A stretch of 64,000 bases of DNA from JARRLC01 sp050290865 (GTDB lineage: Bacteria > Pseudomonadota > Alphaproteobacteria > Rhizobiales > Rhodomicrobiaceae): contig JBNKIW010000016.1 in the NCBI GenBank assembly GCA_050290865.1, forward strand, positions 21,545 through 85,544, given 5' to 3'. Position numbers and translations under genes: made by a program. The notes beneath the pieces are model-generated. The model searched no databases. It had not been told where the DNA came from and saw nothing but the letters and a program-made list of their open reading frames with translations. The stretch's first letter is position 1; the number at the start of each line of letters is the position of its first letter. This document shows, in pieces, positions 27,742-36,279 of the stretch.

Positions 27742-27790
27742 GCAGCGCTTGATCAGCACAGGACCAGGATTGGGCACGGTGGATGCCTAA

Positions 27791-27857
27791 TACGTCCGCT
27801 AGAAAATCCTGACCCGCTTGCCGCATGCACTTACAGGATTTCCTGCGGGGTGGGCGT
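27791..27857 (+). repeat. 67-bp palindromic dispersed repeat, copy B
   Basis: It aligns without gaps to 38224-38290 with 53 of 67 identical positions. Both copies contain the core CAGGATTTCCTGCGGG in the right arm; in this copy the left arm is more degenerate, so the hairpin is weaker. It lies in the gap between the pentapeptide/J-domain gene and argG. Confidence 0.7.
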
Positions 27858-28001
27858 GCCAGCGGGGCTCGATATTCCCGCACATGTCCACGGCTTGATG
27901 TTCACCGCCCCCCCCCGCTCGCGCGGTGCCCGCAAAGGTCTTGCGCGGTGCCTCGTGCCCCCCCTATAAAACCCCAGCCTTGCAACTGAGAAAGCGCACA
28001 C

Positions 28002-29225
28002 ATGTCCGACGTGAAAAAAGTCGTGCTCGCCTATTCGGGCGGCCTGGACACCTCGATCATCCTCAAATGGCTTCAGGTGACCTATGGCTGCGAGGTGGTG
28101 ACCTTCACCGCCGATCTGGGGCAGGGGGAAGAGCTGGAACCCGCCCGCCGCAAAGCCGAGATGCTGGGGATCAAGGAGATTTATGTCGAGGATCTCCGCG
28201 AGGAATTCGTGCGCGATTATGTCTTCCCGATGTTCCGCGCCAATGCGGTTTATGAGGGGATTTACCTGCTGGGCACCTCGATCGCCCGGCCGCTCATCGC
28301 CAAGCGCCAGATCGAGATCGCCCGCGAGACCGGCGCCGACGCCGTGTGTCATGGTGCGACTGGCAAGGGTAACGATCAGGTGCGTTTCGAGCTGGGCTAC
28401 TATGCGCTGGAGCCGAATATCCGCGTCATCGCGCCCTGGCGGGAGTGGGAATTCAAGAGCCGCAATGCGCTTCTGGATTTCGCGGAGAAGCATCAGATCC
28501 CGGTGCCGAAGGACAAGCGGGGCGAGGCCCCCTTCTCGGTTGACGCCAATCTTCTGCACACATCATCCGAGGGCAAGGTTCTGGAAGACCCGGCGGAGGA
28601 ATGCCCGGGCTATGTGTTTCAGCGTACCGTCGATCCGGAACATGCGCCGGATCAGCCCGAAATCATCGAGGTGGGGTTCGAGCGCGGCGATGCCGTGGCC
28701 GTGAACGGACAGCCTTTGTCACCAGCGGCGCTGCTGACAAAGCTGAACGAATTGGGCCGTACGCACGGCGTCGGGCGTATCGACCTGGTGGAAAACCGTT
28801 TCGTAGGCATGAAGTCGCGCGGCGTCTACGAAACGCCAGGCGGTACGATCCTGCTCGCGGCGCATCGCGGGATCGAAAGCCTGACGCTCGATCGCGGTGC
28901 CGCGCACCTCAAGGACGAGTTGATGCCGCGCTATGCCGAGCTGATCTACAACGGTCTCTGGTTTTCACCGGAGCGCGAGATGCTCCAGGCACTGATCGAC
29001 AAGTCGCAGGAGTTCGTAACGGGCACGGTGCGGCTCAAGCTCTACAAAGGGTCAGTGAGCGTCATTTCACGTGAAACCCCCTATACCCTATACTCCCAGG
29101 ACCTCGTAACTTTCGAGGAAGGGGCTGTGGACTACGACCAGCGCGATGCGGAGGGCTTCATAAGACTCAACGCCCTGCGGCTGAGATTGATTGGTGTGCG
29201 GCGTCAGAAAAACATCTCGGGGTAA
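28002..29225 (+). CDS. argG: Argininosuccinate synthase
   Basis: ArgG condenses citrulline and aspartate with ATP to form argininosuccinate in arginine synthesis. The 407-residue protein has the N-type ATP pyrophosphatase loop AYSGGLDTS, GTSIARPLIAK, GATGKGNDQVRFE and the KGEAPF-like segment (KRGEAPFSVDANLL). It is of normal length. A parS-like palindrome lies inside its 3' end at 29063-29078. Confidence 0.97.
   Translation: MSDVKKVVLAYSGGLDTSIILKWLQVTYGCEVVTFTADLGQGEELEPARRKAEMLGIKEIYVEDLREEFVRDYVFPMFRANAVYEGIYLLGTSIARPLIAKRQIEIARETGADAVCHGATGKGNDQVRFELGYYALEPNIRVIAPWREWEFKSRNALLDFAEKHQIPVPKDKRGEAPFSVDANLLHTSSEGKVLEDPAEECPGYVFQRTVDPEHAPDQPEIIEVGFERGDAVAVNGQPLSPAALLTKLNELGRTHGVGRIDLVENRFVGMKSRGVYETPGGTILLAAHRGIESLTLDRGAAHLKDELMPRYAELIYNGLWFSPEREMLQALIDKSQEFVTGTVRLKLYKGSVSVISRETPYTLYSQDLVTFEEGAVDYDQRDAEGFIRLNALRLRLIGVRRQKNISG
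29063..29078. promoter_or_regulatory. parS: Candidate parS site (in argG)
   Basis: It has 13 of 16 matches to the chromosomal parS consensus TGTTTCACGTGAAACA, with the 12-bp palindromic core TTTCACGTGAAA intact. It lies about 6 kb from parA-parB and 18 kb from the candidate oriC, the usual neighbourhood for ParB loading sites. Confidence 0.55.
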
Positions 29226-29289
29226 GTCGGGCTCGCACGCAATCTCCGCGAGGCTCGCAAAGTAGGGGTGAGACGCTTATAATCGGTGT

Positions 29290-29808
29290 ATGGGCGTAGG
29301 GATCATTACCATACGTGAGGCGGTGCCCGGCGATGCTGCGGCCATCGCACAGGTGCACGAAGAGGCGTGGCGCGCCACTTACCAGGGCATCATTCCCCAT
29401 GGGGCTTTGACGCGCATGATCGCCCGGCATGGCGCGGACTGGTGGGCGCGTGCGGCGGGACATGAGGAAGGATTGCGGCTGCTGATCTTTGATGGTCAGG
29501 TGCAGGGATACGCTTCGTTCGGGCGGACGCGTCTGCCCTATCCGGATACGGGAGAGATCTTCGAGCTCTACCTTGCTCCGATCTTTCAAGGTATCGGGCT
29601 GGGTAAGCGGCTTTTCCTTTCGGTTCGCCAGATTCTGCGCCGGCGCGGCCTGGCGGATCTGGTCGTGTGGGCGCTTGAGGAGAACGAGCGTGCTTGTGCG
29701 TTTTATGATCAGCTCGGCGGTAAACCCTGGCTGACCGCGCAAGAGCGGTATGGGCGCGTGAGGTTGACGCGCGTGGCGTATTATTGGCGGAGTCCAGATG
29801 GCGGCTGA
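29290..29808 (+). CDS. GNAT family N-acetyltransferase
   Basis: This 172-residue protein shows the GNAT fold: ITIREAVPGDAAAIAQVHEEAW at the N-terminus, a beta4 strand before the acetyl-CoA loop FQGIGLGKRLF (variant of Q/RxxGxG/A), and ENERACAFYDQLGG near the end. The acceptor substrate is unknown. It lies 64 bp after argG and is convergent with the VOC gene. Confidence 0.88.
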   Translation: MGVGIITIREAVPGDAAAIAQVHEEAWRATYQGIIPHGALTRMIARHGADWWARAAGHEEGLRLLIFDGQVQGYASFGRTRLPYPDTGEIFELYLAPIFQGIGLGKRLFLSVRQILRRRGLADLVVWALEENERACAFYDQLGGKPWLTAQERYGRVRLTRVAYYWRSPDGG

Positions 29809-29875
29809 AACCGGCACCGGCGAAGAGGCGCCGGAAATACCGGAGGGAGCTGGCACCGGGCAAATTCCTACACCG

Positions 29876-30538
29876 CTATAGTGTCACGATCGCGCCTGAA
29901 GGTGTGGCTATTCGCGCGGTCAGAGAAGGAATGCCGCCCTTGCGAACGGAAACGCGCTCCAGGCGCGGGGCGCCGAGCGAAGCCAGAGCGTCTGCTAGCC
30001 AAAGTGGATCGGGGTGCGTCAGGGTCAGTTCGACGAGGCGGCAGCCGGGATCGGTCATGGTTTCCCACGGGCGGACGCCGCTATCCCACTCGATGATATG
30101 CGGAACAACGCCACCACCGGGAAGATGCCCATCGTCTGGAACGGTCAGCTGCCAGCGCAATGTTCCCCGGCTCAAGGGCAGTATCGCGCCGACTGAAACA
30201 GTGGCGGCCTGGATCTGCATGTCGATATCCGCACAGCGCACGACCCAGGTCAGAAGCTGAGGTTGTGCGGCGAGGCTGGCCAGGATCGCCTGCTCGTCCA
30301 GCCCATACCACCGCGGGCGAGCGGGGGCGGGCGCTTCAGGGTCAACTGCAATCACTTCGAGATAGCAATCATCACCGAGCCTCATGAGGCGATTGTGCGT
30401 TCCCATTCGGTCATGTTTGCCGCCAGGACCGATGTCCACACCGAGGCGGTCACGAATGAAGCGGACGCCGGTTTCCAAAGAAGAAGCGCCGATGACGATG
30501 TGATCCAGTTCGCACGCAAGCAAATCTTCTTCTCCCAT
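29876..30538 (-). CDS. VOC/glyoxalase-like domain protein
   Basis: The 220-residue product starts in the family sequence ELDHIVIGASSLETGVRFIRDRLGVDIGPGGKHDRMGTHNRLMRLG, the Glyoxalase_3-type pattern, with a YLEVIAVDP strand next. The fold suggests a metal-dependent dioxygenase or isomerase, but no activity can be assigned. ATG 30538 is preferred since homology begins a few residues later; the frame stays open upstream without family sequence. Confidence 0.82.
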   Translation of the reverse strand: MGEEDLLACELDHIVIGASSLETGVRFIRDRLGVDIGPGGKHDRMGTHNRLMRLGDDCYLEVIAVDPEAPAPARPRWYGLDEQAILASLAAQPQLLTWVVRCADIDMQIQAATVSVGAILPLSRGTLRWQLTVPDDGHLPGGGVVPHIIEWDSGVRPWETMTDPGCRLVELTLTHPDPLWLADALASLGAPRLERVSVRKGGIPSLTARIATPSGAIVTL

Positions 30539-30838
30539 TTTGGTCCTCGTTGGCCCCGTGGCGCCAGGTCGATCGTCCCGCGCGGAGCGTAACACAGGTG
30601 CTCCGGAGGGCGCGCTCGAATACGTCACGCCTCGTCGGCAGCCGAAGCCGTTGGCGTTCCGTCCCATGCGGCGCTCCACTCAGGAGACCGTGACGGGATC
30701 CGTTGTTCTTGTGTGGCGCATATCTTTCGATTGCCTTATCGAGATGTTGGCGAAGGAGGGGTGAGCCTGCCTGCGGCTGTATTCATGTTTGCCGGGAAAG
30801 ACCTGTGGCCGTGGTGTGCCTATTTGCGGAGATTGGAT

Positions 30839-32170
30839 GTGACCACCATTTTTGCGCTCTCCAGTGGGCAATGCAGAGCGGGCGTAGCCGTCGTCCGTCT
30901 TTCTGGTGTGGCGGCCAGCGATGCACTCCACGACTTGGCAGGGGCGCTGCCAGAGCCCAGGCGGGCAACCCTTCGCAACCTGCGCCATCCGCAAACCCGC
31001 GAGGTGTTGGATCGTGGCCTGATCCTTTGGATTCCGGCGCCTGCGAGCTTCACGGGCGAAGACATGGCCGAGCTTCACATCCATGGGGGCCACGCCGTGA
31101 CGGAGGGCGTGCTCGGCGCTCTGGCGGCGCTGCCGGACCTGCGAATGGCCGAACCGGGGGAATTTGCGCGGCGCGCTTTTGAGAACGGCAAGTTCGATCT
31201 GACCGCTGCAGAAGGCTTGGCCGATCTGATCGACGCCGAGACAGCGGAACAGCGCCGTCTGGCCCTTCGGCAGTCCGGCGGCGAGTTGCGGATGCTCTAT
31301 GATGGCTGGCGCTCGGCGATCATCGAAGCGCTGGCGAGTATCGAGGCCGAGTTGGACTTCTCCGATGAGTCCGATGTGCCCGACACTGTCGCGGCCGGCG
31401 CCCGATCGGTGGTCGCGGCGTTGCGGGCACATATTGCCGCGCACCTGGCGGATGGGCGGCGTGGAGAGATCCTTCGCGACGGCTTGCGTGTCGTGATCGC
31501 TGGCCCGCCGAACGCCGGCAAATCCAGCCTCATGAATGCCCTGGCGCAGCGGGATGTGGCTATCGTTTCGGCCCAAGCCGGAACAACGCGCGATGTGATC
31601 GAAGTGCGGCTCGACTTGGCGGGCTTTCCTGTGATCCTGATAGATACCGCGGGAATACATGAAGCGGTGGGCGAGATTGAGCAGGAGGGCATCCGCAGGG
31701 CGTTGGAGCGCGCGAAGGAAGCCGAGCTTGTGCTGTGGCTCAGCGAGGCTGAAGGCGGGGTGGCCGCAAGTCCCGGTTGGCTTCCTGAGGACAGTTCCGG
31801 GGGGCGTGTCATTGAGGTGATCACCAAGATCGACCTCGCATCGACCCTTTCCAGTGACCATGAGGGTGCCCATCGCATATCGGTTCGCACCGGCCAGGGC
31901 ATGGGCGACCTCATCGACCGTCTGACGGCGGAGGCCAGAGCGTTTGCTGGGACTGGTGAAGTGGCCGTCATCACGCGGCTGCGGCACCGGCAGGAGCTCG
32001 GCCGGAGCCTGGAAGCGCTGGACCGGTTTCTCGCTGGCGATTTCTCCCGGCTCGAACTCAGGGCGGATGACCTGCGCGACGCAGCGACGGCGCTCGGACG
32101 CGTGACCGGGCGCGTCGATGTCGAAGATGTTCTGGACCGCATCTTCGGCGACTTCTGCATAGGGAAATGA
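30839..32170 (+). CDS. mnmE: tRNA uridine-5-carboxymethylaminomethyl synthesis GTPase MnmE
   Basis: MnmE works with MnmG to modify U34 of certain tRNAs. The 443-residue protein begins VTTIFALSSGQCRAGVAVVRLSG at a GTG with GGAG 7 bp upstream, the normal family N-terminus; in-frame ATG codons farther upstream add unrelated sequence. GTPase motifs are GPPNAGKSS, DTAGIHE and TKID, and the protein ends in the conserved FCIGK with the C-terminal Cys. MnmG lies 0.7 kb downstream. Confidence 0.95.
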   Translation: MTTIFALSSGQCRAGVAVVRLSGVAASDALHDLAGALPEPRRATLRNLRHPQTREVLDRGLILWIPAPASFTGEDMAELHIHGGHAVTEGVLGALAALPDLRMAEPGEFARRAFENGKFDLTAAEGLADLIDAETAEQRRLALRQSGGELRMLYDGWRSAIIEALASIEAELDFSDESDVPDTVAAGARSVVAALRAHIAAHLADGRRGEILRDGLRVVIAGPPNAGKSSLMNALAQRDVAIVSAQAGTTRDVIEVRLDLAGFPVILIDTAGIHEAVGEIEQEGIRRALERAKEAELVLWLSEAEGGVAASPGWLPEDSSGGRVIEVITKIDLASTLSSDHEGAHRISVRTGQGMGDLIDRLTAEARAFAGTGEVAVITRLRHRQELGRSLEALDRFLAGDFSRLELRADDLRDAATALGRVTGRVDVEDVLDRIFGDFCIGK

Positions 32171-32182
32171 TGCTCCGCGCAC

Positions 32183-32198
32183 TGTTTCATATGAAACG
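32183..32198. promoter_or_regulatory. parS-like palindrome downstream of mnmE
   Basis: GTTTCATATGAAAC (32184-32197) is a perfect 14-bp palindrome. The 16-mer matches the parS consensus at 13 of 16 positions, but the centre is CATATG in place of CACGTG, which weakens the parS call. It lies between mnmE and the small secreted protein gene, so it could instead be an operator. Confidence 0.4.
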
Positions 32199-32274
32199 GA
32201 TATTCAGCCGGCATTCACCTGCTGGGGCGGATAAGAGAAAATCTTGATTACTGCGCATTAGAAGAGGTTCCCCC

Positions 32275-32673
32275 ATGAAGCAGGCATTTTACGCGTTCTG
32301 CGCCGTCCTGCTTGCCACGGCGGCTTGCGTCGCTGCGTCAGGCACGGCATCGGCCGCTTCCAGCATGCAGATCGGTCAGGCGAGCGGCGCTGATACGGCG
32401 CTGCAGAAGGTTCAGTATGGTGGTGGCGGATATGACGGCGACTATGGCGGTGGATATCGCGCCTATGATGACGAGTATACTCCGCCCCCGCCGCCGCGGC
32501 GGCGTCATCGGCACCGGTCGGACCCAGGCTGGAGTTCGGACGGCAAACCGCGGTTCCGCTATCAGCGCTTCACGCGCGACTTCTGCTACCACTGTGCCAG
32601 TTACTGCGATGCGGACGGCTGTCCGCCGAAGTGCTGGGGGTGGAGAAAATACTGCCGGATGCCACGCTGGTAG
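32275..32673 (+). CDS. Small secreted cysteine-rich protein, unknown function
   Basis: The protein has 132 residues: a signal peptide (about 1-27, ending ASA), a Gly/Tyr/Asp-rich stretch (YGGGGYDGDYGGGYRAYDD), a PPPPPRRRHRHR basic-proline segment, and a C-terminal module of about 30 residues with six Cys (FCYHCASYC...GCPPKCWGW...YC). The Cys spacing could make three disulfides or bind a metal. It is not recognised. A strong terminator follows at once, so it is transcribed alone or ends an mnmE transcript. Confidence 0.75.
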   Translation: MKQAFYAFCAVLLATAACVAASGTASAASSMQIGQASGADTALQKVQYGGGGYDGDYGGGYRAYDDEYTPPPPPRRRHRHRSDPGWSSDGKPRFRYQRFTRDFCYHCASYCDADGCPPKCWGWRKYCRMPRW

Positions 32674-32692
32674 GCGGCGGGAACGAACCTCC

Positions 32693-32722
32693 AAGGCGGC
32701 CTCCCTGGCCGCCTTTTTTTTT
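32693..32722 (+). terminator. Rho-independent terminator
   Basis: It has a perfect 9-bp stem AAGGCGGCC / GGCCGCCTT around a 5-nt loop (32693-32715), with a T-run reaching 32722. It ends the small secreted protein gene 20 bp after its stop codon and separates it from mnmG. Confidence 0.92.
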
Positions 32723-32838
32723 ATTTCGCGGAGCTGTGGCCGTGGCGTCTTTGTTGGGGGGGGCGAGTTTTGACGCCGGCGGCCGGCCGCGATAGTGTGC
32801 GGCGGCCTGCGGAAGGAAAGGGATCTGGAGCTGGACCC

Positions 32839-34716
32839 ATGTGTATCGTGGCCTATGATGTCATTGTTGTCGGCGGCGGCCATGCCGGGTGCGAAGCCGC
32901 GGCTGCCGCTGCGCGCATGGGGGCTCGCGTCGCTCTGGCCACGCACCAGCTGGGGACGATAGGCGAGATGTCATGTAACCCGGCCATCGGGGGGCTGGGG
33001 AAGGGACATCTGGTTCGCGAGATCGATGCACTCGACGGCTTGATTGGGCGCGTAGCGGATGGCGCCGGCATCCAGTTCCGCGTGCTGAATCGCTCGAAGG
33101 GTCCCGCCGTGCAGGGGCCGCGTGCTCAGGCTGACCGCAAACTATATCGTCATCACATGCAGGCAGCCCTAGCCGCAACCGCGGGGTTGCATGTGATAGC
33201 CGAGCCGGTGGAAGATTTGCTCGTCCGCAATGGAAAGGCGGCGGGGATCATCACTGCGGCGGGGAATGAGTACACGGCAGGGGCCGTGGTGATCTCGACA
33301 GGCACCTTTCTGAAGGGCCTCATCCACATCGGCGACACCCGGATTCCGGCTGGGCGTATCGGTGAGGCACCAGCCCTCGGTCTCGCAGATCGTCTCTACG
33401 CGCTGGGATTTCGCATGGGGCGTTTGAAGACAGGTACGCCCGCGCGTCTTGATGGCCGGACGATCCGCTATGACGCGCTCACCACGCAGGCTGGTGACGA
33501 TCCGCCGGTTCCGTTTTCTTTTTTGACGGGCCGTATCAAGACGCCGCAAACCGTCTGTCACATCACCCATACGACGGCGGAAACGCACCGCATCATCCGT
33601 GACAATCTTTCCCGCGCGCCTCTTTATTCGGGGCAGATCCAGGGCACCGGGCCGCGCTATTGTCCGTCGATCGAAGACAAGGTGGTGCGTTTCGCAGAGC
33701 GCCAGAACCATCAGGTTTTCCTGGAGCCGGAGGGTCTCGATGATGTCACCGTCTACCCGAACGGGATCTCGACCTCGCTTCCCGAGGATGTGCAGCGCGC
33801 GTTCCTGCGTACCATTCCGGGTCTTGAAGCCGCACGCGTCATCCGCTGCGGCTATGCCATCGAGTATGACTATGTGGATCCGCGTGAGCTTGAGCCGACG
33901 CTAGAGGCGAAGCGCCTATCCGGCCTGTTTCTGGCCGGGCAGGTCAATGGCACGACGGGCTATGAAGAAGCCGCAGCGCAGGGCCTAGTGGCCGGGCTGA
34001 ACGCGGCGCTCGCTGCAGGAGGCGGAGGACGCAGCTTCATCCTGTCGCGTACGGAGAGCTACACCGGCGTCATGATCGACGATCTCGTGACCCGAGGGGT
34101 GTCGGAGCCGTACCGCATGTTCACATCGCGGGCCGAGTACCGGCTGTATCTGCGGGCGGACAATGCCGATACGCGGCTTACGCCCCGCGGGATGGAAATT
34201 GGCTGTGTTGGTCCGGAAAGGTCCGCCGTCTTCGCCTCCAAACAGGCGGCGTTGACCGCCGGCCGCGATCTCCTGGCATCGCTCACAGTCACGCCTGATG
34301 AAGCGAACGCGCACGGTCTCGGCCTCAATCGCGACGGGCGGCGGCGTTCGGCGTTCGAAATCCTGGCGTTTCCGGGCATGGCCGTCAATCGCCTCGCCAG
34401 CATCTGGCCTGAACTGGCGCAGATCGCCCCCGCCATCGCCGGCCAACTCGAAATCGACGCCGCCTATGACGTCTATCTGCGGCGCCAGGCTGCTGATGTG
34501 GAGGCCTACCGCAGGGATGAGGCGGTCGGCATACCGGCGGGTATCGACTATGGCTCGATCTCCGGCCTGTCCACCGAGGTGCGCCAGAAGCTGGAGCGCA
34601 CACGCCCGGCGACACTGGCCCAGGCCGGCCGCATCGACGGCATCACGCCTGCGGCCCTGATGCTGATTCTCACCCATGTGAAAAAGGCGCCACGCCGAAG
34701 GAGCGCGATTGTCTGA
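32839..34716 (+). CDS. mnmG: tRNA uridine-5-carboxymethylaminomethyl synthesis enzyme MnmG
   Basis: MnmG (GidA) is the FAD-dependent partner of MnmE in tRNA U34 modification. The 625-residue protein has VIVVGGGHAGCEAA, MSCNPAIGGLGKGHLVREIDALDG, STGTFLKGLIHIG, GRLKTGTPARLDG, NGTTGYEEAAAQG and the C-terminal helical domain. GGAG lies 8 bp before ATG 32839. rsmG follows with overlap or direct abutment, then parA and parB, the classic origin-proximal operon order. Confidence 0.97.
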   Translation: MCIVAYDVIVVGGGHAGCEAAAAAARMGARVALATHQLGTIGEMSCNPAIGGLGKGHLVREIDALDGLIGRVADGAGIQFRVLNRSKGPAVQGPRAQADRKLYRHHMQAALAATAGLHVIAEPVEDLLVRNGKAAGIITAAGNEYTAGAVVISTGTFLKGLIHIGDTRIPAGRIGEAPALGLADRLYALGFRMGRLKTGTPARLDGRTIRYDALTTQAGDDPPVPFSFLTGRIKTPQTVCHITHTTAETHRIIRDNLSRAPLYSGQIQGTGPRYCPSIEDKVVRFAERQNHQVFLEPEGLDDVTVYPNGISTSLPEDVQRAFLRTIPGLEAARVIRCGYAIEYDYVDPRELEPTLEAKRLSGLFLAGQVNGTTGYEEAAAQGLVAGLNAALAAGGGGRSFILSRTESYTGVMIDDLVTRGVSEPYRMFTSRAEYRLYLRADNADTRLTPRGMEIGCVGPERSAVFASKQAALTAGRDLLASLTVTPDEANAHGLGLNRDGRRRSAFEILAFPGMAVNRLASIWPELAQIAPAIAGQLEIDAAYDVYLRRQAADVEAYRRDEAVGIPAGIDYGSISGLSTEVRQKLERTRPATLAQAGRIDGITPAALMLILTHVKKAPRRRSAIV

Positions 34717-35410
34717 CATGAGCAAAGTTCCACATCTCTGCGCTACTCCCGAACAAGCGCATCATGTGAGCGGACCCGCCGAATTTTCCGCCGCCTTCGG
34801 AGTTTCACGTGAAGTTGTGGAAAAACTCGAACTTTACGCCGCGCTGTTGCAGACATGGCAACGTGCCGTCAATCTCGTGGCTCCGTCTACACTTGGAGAC
34901 CTCTGGCATCGTCATTTCGCGGATAGCGCGCAGCTTTTCAGGTGTGCACCTACGTCAAAATCCTGGATTGACCTCGGAAGCGGCGGAGGATTTCCTGGCC
35001 TCGTGATTGCCATTCTGCTCGCGAATCAGGAGAATCAAATTGTGCATCTCATCGAGTCGAACAGCCGGAAATGCGCTTTCCTGAATGAGGTGGCACGGCG
35101 GACGGGGGCTCCGGCCGTCGTGCATGAAGGCCGCGTGGAGGATTTTGCCCGTGGGGGGCAGGCCGGGACGGCTGATATTTTGACAAGCCGGGCGCTTGCA
35201 CCCCTGGACCGCCTGTTTGGATTGGCCCGTGGGTTCTTTGCGGAGAACACCGTGGGGCTGTTTCTCAAGGGGCGCGAGGCGAATCTGGAGCTGGATGAGG
35301 CGCGGCGGAATTGGCGTTTTGAGTACATATGCCTGCCGAGCCGCACGAGCGGCGATGGAAGGATCATCGAGGTCAGGGATTTGATCTCTCAGGGGGAATA
35401 TTCGCCGTGA
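34709..35410 (+). CDS. rsmG: 16S rRNA (guanine527-N7)-methyltransferase RsmG
   Basis: RsmG (GidB) methylates N7 of G527 in 16S rRNA. The product shows WQRAVNLVAPSTLGDLWHRHFADSAQL, the SAM loop IDLGSGGGFPGLVIA and TSRALAPLDRL. Two starts are possible: TTG 34709, which has AAGGAG 5 bp upstream and overlaps mnmG by 8 bp, or ATG 34718, just after the mnmG stop but 14 bp from that ribosome site. The former is chosen on spacing. parA starts in a GTGA overlap with the stop. Confidence 0.93.
   Translation: MSDMSKVPHLCATPEQAHHVSGPAEFSAAFGVSREVVEKLELYAALLQTWQRAVNLVAPSTLGDLWHRHFADSAQLFRCAPTSKSWIDLGSGGGFPGLVIAILLANQENQIVHLIESNSRKCAFLNEVARRTGAPAVVHEGRVEDFARGGQAGTADILTSRALAPLDRLFGLARGFFAENTVGLFLKGREANLELDEARRNWRFEYICLPSRTSGDGRIIEVRDLISQGEYSP
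34801..34816. promoter_or_regulatory. parS: Candidate parS site (in rsmG)
   Basis: It has 12 of 16 matches to TGTTTCACGTGAAACA, with GTTTCACGTGAA intact (34802-34813) and a degenerate right end. It lies 0.6 kb upstream of parA inside rsmG, a place where parS sites are known in other bacteria. Confidence 0.5.
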
Positions 35411-36243
35411 ATACGTATGCTTATGGGCAGCAGGGCCTGTGCGTCCTGGCTGTAGCCAATCAGAAAGGCGGCGTCGGCAAAACGACGACAGCCATCAATC
35501 TGGGCACCGCGTTGGCCGCCGCCGGACAGCGCACGCTCGTTGTCGACCTCGATCCGCAGGGCAATGCCAGCACCGGTCTCGGCGTGCCGGAGGATGACCG
35601 GCATGTCTCCACCTACGACGTGCTGGCGGGGGCCGCCGCGCTCGAACAGGCGATGGTGGAGACGGCGATGGTGCCGGGGCTATTCGTGGCGCCCGCCACA
35701 CGGGATCTGGCCGGTCTCGAGCCGGAGATTTCCGCCGCGCCAAACCGTGCCTATTTCCTGCGCGACGCTATCGTTTCTCTGCGGGCGTCGGAACGGGACA
35801 GACCGTTGAAGGAGCGTATTCGCTACGTTCTGATCGATTGTCCGCCATCTCTCAATATTCTGACATTGAACGCAATGGCAGCCGCGGATTCCGTTCTTGT
35901 GCCGGTGCAGTGTGAGTTCTTCGCCCTCGAAGGTATCACGCAGCTCAAAGAAACCATTGATTTCGTGCGGGCGAGCCTCAATCCGGCGCTCGAGATCCAC
36001 GGGGTGGTGCTCACCATGCATGACTCGCGGACGAAGCTGGCCGATGAAGTCTCGACCGAGGTGCGGGATTTCTTCGGCGAAAAAGTTTACTCCACGGTCA
36101 TCCCGAGGAACGTTCGTGTCGCGGAGGCGCCCTCGCATGGCAAGCCGATCCTGCTTTATGACCACAAGAGTCCCGGCAGCAAGGCTTATATCGAGCTGGC
36201 GGCGGAGATCATTCATCGCGAGCAGAGCGCCTCGGCAGCGTGA
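35407..36243 (+). CDS. parA: Chromosome-partitioning ATPase ParA
   Basis: ParA is a Walker-type ATPase that forms nucleoid-bound gradients and moves ParB-parS complexes after origin duplication. The 278-residue product has the deviant Walker A KGGVGKTTTAINLG, DLDPQGNASTGLG and LIDCPPSLNILTLNA (Walker B). The GTG at 35407 overlaps the rsmG TGA and follows an AGGGGGA ribosome site; the frame is open upstream within rsmG but is not ParA sequence. Confidence 0.96.
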   Translation: MNTYAYGQQGLCVLAVANQKGGVGKTTTAINLGTALAAAGQRTLVVDLDPQGNASTGLGVPEDDRHVSTYDVLAGAAALEQAMVETAMVPGLFVAPATRDLAGLEPEISAAPNRAYFLRDAIVSLRASERDRPLKERIRYVLIDCPPSLNILTLNAMAAADSVLVPVQCEFFALEGITQLKETIDFVRASLNPALEIHGVVLTMHDSRTKLADEVSTEVRDFFGEKVYSTVIPRNVRVAEAPSHGKPILLYDHKSPGSKAYIELAAEIIHREQSASAA

Positions 36244-36279
36244 GACGCCAGTTCTGCGGCACTGAGAGGTTAAAAGGAC

